Shown one piece after another: positions 1-7,183 of a stretch of 10,186 bases of DNA; position 1 is the stretch's first letter, and every line of letters begins with the position of its first letter. The DNA lies in assembly GCA_025349905.2 (NCBI GenBank), contig MU625169.1, positions 1 to 10,186 of the forward strand. The letters run 5' to 3'. The notes below the pieces were generated by a model. It was not told the origin of the DNA. It saw only the letters and a list, made by a program, of their open reading frames with translations, and ran no database searches. This DNA is from Blastocladiella britannica. Taxonomy: Eukaryota; Blastocladiomycota; Blastocladiomycetes; Blastocladiales; Blastocladiaceae. The translations under genes were made by a program, and so were the position numbers.

Positions 1-2
1 TG

Positions 3-92
3 GGCGCGCGGGTGAGGGCGCAAGAGGCCAAGGCGGCGGCCAAGATCAAGGCGGCCGAGACGGCGGCGGCCAAGGCGGCGGCGTCGCCGTAG
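3..92 (+). CDS. C-terminal end of an unidentified plus-strand gene
   Basis: The frame beginning at position 3 is open from the window edge to a TAG at 90-92. It encodes about 29 residues rich in Ala, Lys, Arg and Glu, with repeated AKAAA-type blocks and a final AAASP. Such an alternating Ala/Lys/Glu segment would form a charged helix or coiled-coil tail. The other two plus frames are a stop at once or a Gly/Gln-rich run into the AT-rich spacer. GC content drops sharply after the stop, as expected at a gene end. The rest of the protein lies outside the window, so no function can be given. Confidence 0.45.
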   Translation, partial: GARVRAQEAKAAAKIKAAETAAAKAAASP

Positions 93-376
93 TTGTTGTT
101 TTTTTACCCTTATCATTCCCGGTACCAAAAACGGGTACCACTCTCTGCTGCACCAGTCGCACAATTGGTGTAGCGCCCGCATAGCGGACGATCGCTGGTG
201 AGATGGAAACTTTCGAAAGCCCACTCAGCCGTGTTCTCACATCCATTGCATAATATTTTATTTTTTTATATTTTTTTTATCTTCCTCCCCGAGCAATTTC
301 CCCTCATTATCCTGTTGTGCCAGGGCGAGCGCGCCGTATTCCGCTTGGGAGACCGGTTCTGCGGTCCAACGATCGG
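93..376. other. AT-rich intergenic spacer
   Basis: No supported gene. The stretch holds T-rich runs after the TAG at 90-92 and a pronounced A/T tract at about 249-288, typical of 3' untranslated or intergenic DNA here. It separates the end of the plus-strand gene from the last open frame of the decayed minus-strand gene, so the two genes converge on it. Confidence 0.5.
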
Positions 377-691
377 CTACAAGCGTGTCGGGCAACCACG
401 AGCAAGCCAGCGATGAATATACTCGGCACACTCGTCATCACTTGAATGCTCTTCTTGTTCAGACGACCCGGCGAGCACCGACTGGTCCATCACCGACGGC
501 AGGTCGTCCTCGTGCGAGTCGAAACCCACCAACAGCTTCACGTCCAATGGCACTTCTTGCTCGTAAATCTCCGACTTGTCCATATCCGACTGCACTTCAT
601 AGTCGGCCGAGTCGGACACAGAGTCAAATATCTCCGACTCGGCTAATTTTTCTTGACCTCGACCAGCTCCGACTCGCGGCCACGCATGTGC

Positions 692-988
692 TCAGCAATG
701 CGATTGATGAGCGCCGGGAACTGCCCCAGCGAAATATCGATCTTGAATCGCTTGCAGAGTGCACAGCAAGGGCGGCTGTTGCCCCTCAATGAAAAGAGAG
801 TCCTTGTCCGCGTACACCCGGTCGATGCCCAGTGTGAGCTTGGCAGGCTCGGTTGAGTTGCACAGAAAGCACACGCGGGGCACGTCCTTGTCCCTTGCAG
901 CCTTGGTCCGCGTCTTGGCAAGGCTCCGATGGGCACCACCCGCAAACCTGGTGAACGGCGGCTCACTGCTCGGCGGTACCTTGTACAC
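692..988 (-). other. Second HNH-like segment of the decayed gene (frame fragment)
   Basis: This is the best preserved open stretch of the decayed gene. It starts inside the last 32-bp repeat copy (VYKVPPSSE) and includes a basic linker (KTRTKAARDKD), the first Cys pair CFLC, and LTLGIDRVYADKD. It reaches QQPPLLC in one frame. Moving by one base near 770 gives PCCALCKRFKIDISLGQF followed by a helix ending NRIAEHM. The CCxLCxRxK pattern after GIDRV is what one expects of the zinc-binding knuckle in HNH/endonuclease VII-like proteins. The frame change falls within the motif, so the segment as it stands cannot give the intact fold. Confidence 0.45.
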
Positions 989-1060
989 GGCCGCTCACTG
1001 CTCGGCGGTACCTTGTACACGGCCGCTCACTGCTCGGCGGTACCTTGTACACGGCCGCTA
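957..1060. repeat. 32-bp tandem repeat, three copies plus 7 bp
   Basis: The copies lie at 957-988, 989-1020 and 1021-1052, followed by the first 7 bases of a further copy at 1053-1059. The unit begins GGCCGCTCACTG and ends CCTTGTACAC, and contains a GGTACC site. Copies two and three are identical; copy one differs by a single base near its start (GGCGG against GGCCG). On the minus strand each unit encodes VYKVPPSSE in one frame. Since 32 is not a multiple of three, each extra copy moves the reading frame. Confidence 0.9.
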
Positions 1061-1644
1061 TCTTCTTGACGTGATGGACGAGAGCGCGTGATGCTATGGG
1101 TGCGCTTGAGCAGCTGGACGCACGACAGCTTAGTGCGGTGTTTTCGCTCGAGTACCCGTGGCTGGCGATGGCGTGGTCTAGTCCGCCCAAGAGTCCGGTG
1201 CCGTCCTTGAACCCGCAGTAGTAACGTGGGAGCTGCAACTTGGCCCGTGGAGCAGCGGAATGCGCATGATGGAACGGTGTCCCCAGTCGCTCCACCCGGT
1301 CAATGGATTCTTGCACACGGGAATAAGCGGCTGGGTGCTCTGGATCCGGAGGGGAAAAGACCTGGGCAGGTAAAAAAATGTCGGAGATCTATTCATGATC
1401 CATAAAAAGCTTGCTGACGCACCCCCTGCAGACGGATGACAACGAAGAATATCCAGATCGCGTGTAGCCGAAACACTCGAGGGTCCATAGTTTGAGCACG
1501 CCCCAGGGACTGGTGCAGAAATGCTTGTTCGTGGTTGCCTGAGGGATGTCCCAGACCAGGTTGCTGGACAGGATCTCTTCCACCTCGTCCTGGTATGACT
1601 CGTCGAGTGCTCTTTGCAAGTCAAAGTTAATACATTGCTGTTGT

Positions 1645-2124
1645 TCACATTAGTATCTCTACTTGTCCACCGACTCCCCGCCTACCGGACCGTACCACGA
1701 TCCGTCTCAGACCGTATGGTTGACCGAAAGCGTCGATAACGTCAGGCTGCCCAACAAAGTGCCAGACAAGCACGAGCTGATCAGGAGGTGCTCTCTTGAA
1801 GATTTCGTACTTGAAACCGACCATTGAAAGTGCAGGGCGATGGGAATGGGCTTGAAGTGAATTGGCAAATGACAGGACCTCCATTTGAGACACTGGCGCG
1901 TTATCTTCAGCACCGGGCTCTGCGGGCGAGGGTACGACAGCGAATGAAGGGAAAATAAGCTGTAAGCACGTATTGAAAGAGGGGCGTTTGCTCTCCTCTT
2001 TATTGGAGGGTCATTGCGCTTGATCGCTCTTGGTCCATTCTGCTTGACTCCACTTCCCTACTTCTGTGCACTCGTGCGATTTTACGTCAAGGTATTCACG
2101 TAATTTCGGTCTACTTGCCAATAT
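1645..2124 (-). pseudogene. 5' portion of the decayed minus-strand gene
   Basis: One frame is open from 2124 to a stop at 1647-1645 apart from a single TGA at 2013-2011. Before the TGA it reads a hydrophilic segment containing REYLDVKSHE and GKWSQAEW. After it come an acidic stretch (PAEPGAEDN), then MEVLSFANSL and a denser hydrophobic part (VGFKYEIFKRAPPDQLVLVW). The denser part looks like folded protein. A possible intron lies between about 1670 and 1610, ending in TTGCAAAG or one dinucleotide later. It would join this frame to the ALDESYQDEVEEI frame at 1610-1392. The joint is not certain. I do not recognise the domain, and I link it to the HNH-like part only by position and strand. Confidence 0.35.
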
Positions 2125-2314
2125 TCACACCAGTAAGTGTGAGCCGCGTCGAGTGGGGCTAATAAATTCTGTATTCCAGAACCAGGATACTCTAATGCCA
2201 CACTGCCAGTGATGACTGTAATGGGAAATGCTACTGCTGGTTCCGATCACGACATGTTCAGCTGGCAGGTGCCAGCCGGCGTTGCCATGTAACAAGGAAC
2301 AACTACATTTATAT
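2125..2314. other. 3' flank of the PPR gene
   Basis: This spacer lies between the PPR gene stop (2317-2315) and the decayed gene. On the minus strand the PPR frame ends GAAAGGTAAATAT, where GTAAAT overlaps the TAA and could be a splice donor. A GCTGAAC branch-like sequence and CAG follow near 2258-2241. If spliced, about 38 further codons would be read to a TGA at 2127-2125. I treat the region as 3' untranslated, with this alternative noted. Confidence 0.35.
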
Positions 2315-4878
2315 TTACCTTTCGTGGTGCCGGCGGGAATAGCCAGGGCGCTCGTACGGTCGAGGCTGCTGGTGCGGTGCAAGTGAAAGCCCAAACTCGC
2401 GAATCGCGCCCTCCATGGCCGTCCGCAAATGCCGACTCCTGATTTCGACGGCCTTGAACCCGCCCGCGCGCACAAACAGCGTGATAGCCCGTCGGTCGAG
2501 CCACGGCTGGTTGTATCCCCAGTTGACCGTGAGTAGAGTCTGCACGAGTTTCGGGTCGCGCGGGTTGAGGTCGGGTCGGCGCCGCGGCAAGTCATGGAAC
2601 ACGACGTTGGTAGCGCGTTCCCACCGCCCGAGCCGGCACCACGCCTCGACCAGCGACGTCCACACGTTGATATCGGCCGCGCCCCAGCTTGAACCAACCA
2701 GTTTTTGTGCGACCCGGTCCAGCGTTGCCGCATCATGCAATCGGCCCGCCGCGTCCAACACCATTCCTTGGGTGGACGGGTGTGGGGCGATGCCCGACGC
2801 GACCGCGGCCTCGAATCGCGCCACCGCGTCCGCGTACCGTTCCTGGCGCACCAGGGCCTTGATCCAGATCGACGTTACGTACGCGGCGCCGACGGGTGTC
2901 GGCCGCGCTCGCAGCCGCGCCGCCAGGACCTCCAAGTCGGCCATGCGCTGCCACATGCGCGGGTTGCGGTGGGTTCCGCGCCGCGCACACCAGTCGAGGA
3001 GTGTCGCGTAAGGGCCATCGGTCGATTGGATCCCATCATCGCGCACCATGCGTTCCCATCGCGCCACGGCACCCGGGAAGTTTTCGTCGACCAGCAGTCG
3101 CCGGATCTCGTTCAGGACTTGGGGTTCCGTGGGGGCCCGGTCTGACGCTGCTGCCGCGGTGCTTTGCATGCTGGGCCACGTTGCCGTTTCAATCGACAAC
3201 CCATCGCTTTCGGCCATCTTTTGCTCGGCCAGCTGCTCCAGCAACGCGAGCAACTGCGCCGAGGGAGCCAACCGCTCGTTCTGGAAATCCACAAACGCGT
3301 TCTCGGCCGCAGCCACCCCGATCGCCTTGGCGTGGGCGCGCACGCTGCGGGTCATGAACGACTGGCTCAGCCGAATGCGGTGCTGGCGGTGCTCGGCGAT
3401 CGCGCGCTTGTGCAGCAGCTGCACGGCCCTGCCATCTTCGAGGTCCGCCAGCGCGTCCATGGCAAACCCGAGCGTGTCGTTGTTGACCACCGACCGGTCC
3501 TTGCCGGCGGCTTCTGGGTTGCACCGGTCGGCGAAAGTCGCGAGCACGCCGTCAAAGTCGCCTTGGCGGTACTGCGCGGCCATGATGCTGGCGACCGCGT
3601 CGCCGTTGAGTGGGATACCGTGGATGCGCGCCAGGTCCAGGACTGTGTCCAAGTCCGACAGTCGGTGCGCGACAGAAAGCCGGCGCAGCGCCAGGCCCAG
3701 CACCAACGGCGACAGCGAGCATGTTTCTATGTCGTCGTGGTTCGTGGACCGCGACTCTGCTCCCCCACTCAAAGGAGTTGCCTCTGCTCCACCACTCGCA
3801 AGAGTAGTTGCCCGAGCCATCGCCTGCACCAGCGGCACCACCGCGTCGTCCTCGCTCTGCGCCTCAATCAGCGCCACATTGAGCGGCGTCGACGCGTACT
3901 TGTGCTCGAGCAACCCTGCCGCCACCGCTTGGTCCATGTGCTGTTCGAGCTCGAACCCGTCCAGGTGCGCGACGTACGCCGGCGCGACCGCAATCAGCAT
4001 CGCGATCGACCGCGCCCACGGCTGCACGCGCAGGAACTGCCGCAGCGCGCCCGAGTAGTCGCAGCACCGCACGTTGGCGGTAATCAGCGCCGCCACCGTT
4101 TCCGTCATGGCGCGCAGCAGTGGAGGGGAGACGGGAGCGACGGGCGGACAGGTCAGGCGTAAGAGGCGAAGGGACGCGTTCACGCCGCTCGTTCCGTTGC
4201 TGGTGCGGCGATGTTGCGGTGGGCTACTTGGGCGGTGACCTGTTGCCCAGCCCTGGACGGCAGGCATGCTTGCGGTATGTTCGCGCCGAGCGACCGCGCG
4301 CGTCATGTCCGTGAGTGCCGTCAGCTCGTTGATTTGGGTCGTGATTGCAGGGTCCTCGTTAATGGGACGCTGCAACGTGTCCGACGACCACTGCGTGCGC
4401 GCCGTCAGCTCGGCCAGCGCATGCCCGACCACCGTATCCCATTCGGGGTCCACTTGTGGGCCGCGCGGGACTTTGCTCAGCAGCCGCGTGACTTGCAGCA
4501 CGTCATGTACCGGAATGGTCTGAAGCTGAATGCTCTCGAGCGCCTCGAGGGCCATGGTCGCGTCCACTATGAATAATAATCGTTCAGCATATTTTGGAAT
4601 TTGCTGTGATACTTGGCTACCCTCGCCGTACCTTCATGAAATGCTCTTCCGAGTTGCGCAATGGCATTTCTGGTCTGATAGGACGATGTGCGCGCTGGCG
4701 CATCGCCTTGCCGTGGTGTTGGTGGTGGCGGTGTCCGCGGCAGCGCAGATTCCTTGTCCATTCCTGGTGATTGTGTGGCCACGTGCCGCCGACATACCGC
4801 TAATGCAACAGACCATGGAACGGCGACGTGTCGACGAGCATGACTGCGGATCACGACAGACCGTAATAGACGGTTCAT
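2315..4878 (-). CDS. Pentatricopeptide-repeat (PPR) protein, mitochondrial
   Basis: Two exons: 4878-4632 and 4566-2315, giving 832 residues. The intron (4631-4567, 65 nt) has donor GTACGG, a GCTGAAC branch-like site and acceptor ATAG. It is phase 1, and the join makes a Val codon that continues cleanly into DATMALEALES. The first ~42 residues carry many Arg and no acidic residue (MNRLLRSVVIRSHARRH...), a typical mitochondrial presequence. The body is helical. PPR-like helix pairs are clearest at about residues 370-440 (LVLGLALRRLSVAHRLSD) and 640-745 (WIKALVRQERYADAVARFE; VWTSLVEAWCRLGRWERA). PPR proteins bind organellar RNA and act in processing, stability or translation; the RNA target here is unknown. 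The start lies 45 bp after the upstream gene's stop on the same strand. The repeats are degenerate, as is usual in fungi. Confidence 0.75.
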
Positions 4879-4916
4879 AGCTTTTTTTTGAAGTCAGGAT
4901 TGAAAGAGGAATACAT
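4875..4916 (-). promoter_or_regulatory. Upstream ORF overlapping the PPR start codon
   Basis: In the 45-bp gap before the PPR ATG (4878-4876), an ATG at 4916-4914 opens a 13-codon frame (MYSSFNPDFKKKL). Its TGA at 4877-4875 overlaps the PPR start as ATGA. If the transcript begins upstream of 4916, ribosomes would translate this first and reach the main start by leaky scanning or reinitiation. Whether the transcript includes it is unknown, since the gap is so short that transcription may start inside it. Confidence 0.4.
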
Positions 4917-4923
4917 TTTCAAA

Positions 4924-6111
4924 TCACTCGGCCTTCTTGGTCGTCGTCTCCGTGGCGGCCGCAGTGGCCGTAGCCGCAGCACTGGCAGCGGCATCGACCG
5001 AGTCGGCACTCACGCCGGCGGCAGCGGCGGCCGTGGCCTGCAGGGAGGGCACCTGGCGAAGCACAAGCTCGGTGACGAGGTTGGCGATCGCAAACACGGG
5101 CACATGCGGGATCACGTTGACGAAGCCGCGCTGGACGGGAGGCGGGGTGGTCAAGGTGGCCGTCACAATGTACTATCGTTGAAGGGTGAGATCTTCCGAT
5201 AAACTCCAAAAAAAAAAAAATTTATGAAAAAGGAGTGTGCATACCAGCGGGAACAGCATGGCAAAGATCGCGTTGGAGGCCACGGTGGGCAAAAAGAACG
5301 TCAGCAGCGTGGTGGGGAACCCAAAGCCCAAAAAGTACGCCCAGTCCTTTTCGATCAGCTTGAGACGGGCCTCCAGCGGCCATCCCCTGCACATTAATAT
5401 CAATTTTAGTGATCCAGCTCCCAAGGAGCACAATAGAAAAAAAAAAAGCATACTCGGCAATCCACTTGTACTCGAACGAGTACATCGAGTACATCCATGC
5501 GGTCTTGGCAAACGCCAAGGGAATGCCCACAAACGGAATCAGCCACATGACACCGGCGATCGACAGGAACACGACGCCCATGAGCGCGCGGTACAGATCG
5601 TCGACAATGGTCTGCTTGAGCTTGGTGCGCTGCGGGGTGGTTGGGGCCACGTCGGCGGTCAACTTGAGCTGGGTGCGGCGAATGAACTGGGCCTCGTCGG
5701 CGATCTCTTGGTGCCAGATGGAGTTGAGCAAGAATGACAGGCCAAAGACCGGGTACACCCAGAGCAGCTTTTATATTGCATCATTTAGTCGAGTCCAATA
5801 TTCTGAATGAATGAAAAACAAAAAAACAAAAGTACAGTGTAAAGAAGGGCAAGCAGACTCCCGACAATGGCGCCGTCGGACGGGTCGCTTGTGTTGATGC
5901 CAAAGGCAAAGGCCAGGATGGCAACAATGATCAGGTTGTACGTGAGCATCGAGCCCAGCAGGAGCACGCCATTCAGGACCACGCATTTGAGGGCGGCGGC
6001 GCGAATACGGCCCGACATGAGGGCCACGGTCACGGCCTCGGGGACCTTGACGGTGGCGTCGATGAGGCCTCTCAGGAACTGCTTGTAGACGCCGGTGACG
6101 ATGGCGGCCAT
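4924..6111 (-). CDS. EI24: EI24 family protein (etoposide-induced 2.4 homologue), ER membrane
   Basis: Four exons: 6111-5836, 5767-5454, 5386-5245 and 5172-4924. Introns are 68, 67 and 72 nt, with donors GTACTT, GTATGC and GTATGC; all joins keep frame and give 326 residues, close to animal EI24. Family hallmarks are WVYPVFGLSFLLNSIW with HQEIAD (about 95-115), YSMYSFEYKW (185-194) and LIEKDWAYFLGFGFP (207-221), the last two split by the second intron exactly where the alignment continues. Five or so hydrophobic segments lie at about 38-72, 80-108, 153-190, 213-255 and 265-290. EI24 proteins are ER membrane proteins linked in animals to autophagy and apoptosis; the role in fungi is poorly known. 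An Ala/Thr-rich tail of about 45 residues ends in KKAE, a perfect KKxx ER-retrieval form. The Pfam family also includes bacterial CysZ, but the length and motifs favour EI24. Confidence 0.88.
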
Positions 6112-6275
6112 GTTGATTTTACTTTATTTCCTTTTGTTGTCGGTGTGGGCGAAAGAGGCGTTGATCCAAAGTCGTGTCGTGTCCACACCGCTCCAAGAGT
6201 TGGAGTAGCGATTCCTTGAGTGGAACCAACCAACACACGTCACCCGTTCGCCTCTTGAAAAAACCTAACCTCCAT
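6112..6275 (-). promoter_or_regulatory. Short spacer: coiled-coil gene 3' end and EI24 promoter
   Basis: These 164 bp separate the stop of the coiled-coil gene (6278-6276) from the EI24 ATG (6111-6109). They must hold both a 3' untranslated end and the EI24 promoter. On the minus strand the start context is AAAATCAACATGG, with A at -3 and G at +4, which is favourable. A TGACGTGT sequence near 6235-6245 resembles a CREB/ATF-type half site, but on its own it is weak evidence. Confidence 0.35.
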
Positions 6276-7140
6276 TCATTCCTGAGCAGGAGGATCCACG
6301 TCCATGCGACTGGCCGTGTCCTCGCCCTCTTCCTCTTCATCGTCCGAGATGGTGATGGGCAACGCGGCGGTACGCATGGCTGCCAGCTCGGCTGCACTCA
6401 CCTCCACTGCCGACGCGAGCTTGATGACGGTATCCGATCCAGCCTATAAACATCCATGGATCATCAGATCGCATTCAATGAAGTACGCGAGAGAAATATA
6501 CCTTGACCAGCTTGTTGGCCACCTCAACGCGGCGCCGCACATTGTCCTGGGTGGTCGCCAGCTTGGTCCGCTCGGCCGCCACCAGTCGTTGCTGAGTAGC
6601 CAAGTGAATAGCAACACGTGCGCGCTCACATTCCTCGGCCTTGATACGGGCCATCACCAGCGCATCAGCGTCCATTGCCGCCAGCCTTGCGCGCTCCTCG
6701 TCGGGCTTGTTGGAGAGGGCCACGATGGCGTCCACCGAGAGCAGGTCTGGTGGGTCGAATACCAGGCTACATTTATATTGAGCGAATCAGCGTACGGGGG
6801 ACCATTCCAGCTATTGATAAGGGACATACTCGGCCCGCTCGAGCGCATCGCAGTGAGCACCCAAGTGCGCCGATTGCCAGTCACAGGCCAGAGCAGCTAC
6901 CGTAGCGGCCACGGTACGGCGCTGGGCACTGTTGGCATCGGAACGCGCGCAGTCGGCACGGTCGTACGCGTGCCGGTAATCGGCGCGAGCTTGAATTGCG
7001 TGCGCGGTCAGGGCGTGGCGGGCAGCCATGGCGGCGATCGGGTCCCCCGCTCGGGCGGCTGCGTGCAGAGATCTTGCATCGGCATCAATGCGGTCCAGGG
7101 CAGCCGTGGCGGCGGGGTCGACGTGACGCAGTGCGAACAT
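6276..7140 (-). CDS. Coiled-coil protein with acidic tail; THO-subunit-like at best
   Basis: Three exons: 7140-6830, 6766-6502 and 6443-6276. Introns are 63 nt (donor GTATGT, acceptor GTAG) and 58 nt (donor GTATAT, acceptor ATAG); joins keep frame and give 247 residues. The protein is mostly Ala, Arg, Glu and Asp in long helices (about 1-100 and 115-195), parted by a short link, ADLVFDPPDLLSVDA. The end is hydrophilic: PITISDDEEEEGED and then MDVDPPAQE. The helix, L-V-containing linker, helix layout recalls the N-terminal part of THOC5 (Fms-interacting protein family), an mRNA-export subunit, but no diagnostic motif settles this. A different nuclear coiled-coil adaptor is equally possible. 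The ATG at 7140 is only 43 bp from the divergent ATG at 7184; a second Met near 7029 is an alternative start. Confidence 0.6.
6318..6362 (-). other. SUMO-interacting-motif-like segment
   Basis: In the last exon of the coiled-coil gene, LPITISDD is followed at once by EEEEGED. Alternating aliphatic residues flanked by Ser and an acidic run match the general form of SUMO-interacting motifs. This is a short, low-information match, so function is inference only. Confidence 0.3.
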
Positions 7141-7183
7141 TTTCAACAGCTCTTTTTGACGGCCCGACAAAGAGAAAATCAAG
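7141..7183. promoter_or_regulatory. 43-bp divergent intergenic region
   Basis: This is the whole space between the ATG of the coiled-coil gene (minus, 7140) and the ATG of the isomerase gene (plus, 7184). It is AT-richer than the flanking codons and contains CTTTTTGACGG and AGAGAAAATCAAG just before the plus-strand ATG. No TATA box is seen. If both starts are right, transcription of each gene must begin within this space or inside the other gene's coding sequence. Confidence 0.5.

Larger units (their letters stand above)
377..2124 (-). pseudogene. Decayed gene with two HNH/endonuclease VII-like treble-clef segments
   Basis: Read on the minus strand, coding-like sequence runs from 2124 to a TAG at 379-377 but is broken repeatedly. 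There is an in-frame TGA at 2013-2011. The frame changes between about 1663 and 1610, where either an intron or an indel is possible. An in-frame TAG lies at 1391-1389. A 32-bp triplication at 957-1052 shifts the frame, and further shifts fall near 770 and 655. Two parts share one pattern: YCGF...GGLDHA...ENTALSC (about 1217-1130) and CFLC...LGIDRV...CCALCKRFK (about 871-745). This Cys pair, then (G)(I/L)D, then a second Cys pair followed by a basic stretch, resembles treble-clef HNH/endonuclease VII-like nucleases. The last part (about 650-377) is acidic and Ser-rich. The part upstream of 1610 is not recognised. Mobile-element origin is possible but no terminal repeats or transposase were seen. 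Confidence 0.5.

Noticed and set aside
957..1060. CRISPR-like array
   Set aside because: The copies are head-to-tail with no spacers between them, and the setting is eukaryotic. It is a simple tandem duplication.
1178..1648. Minus-strand frame of 156 residues as a real gene
   Set aside because: It is Ser/Thr/Pro-rich without a recognisable pattern. It overlaps two other frames that carry the ALDESYQDEVEEI and YCGF...GGLDH signals, so it is a shadow. A polypyrimidine-CAG acceptor-like site at about 1362-1350 lies in it, but splicing there would lead into the wrong frame.
3048..4162. Plus-strand open frames of 336 and 332 residues
   Set aside because: Both are antisense to the second exon of the PPR gene. 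GC-rich codons leave opposite-strand frames open, and the sequences are Ser/Arg/Ala-rich without any family pattern.
4924..6111. Bacterial CysZ sulfate transporter
   Set aside because: CysZ shares the EI24 Pfam family, but the gene has three spliceosomal introns and the FEYKW and EKDWAYFLGFG motifs that match eukaryotic EI24.
6235..6245. TGACGTGT as a CREB/ATF binding site
   Set aside because: An eight-base partial match is common by chance. It is mentioned only as a weak note under the spacer and not called as a site.
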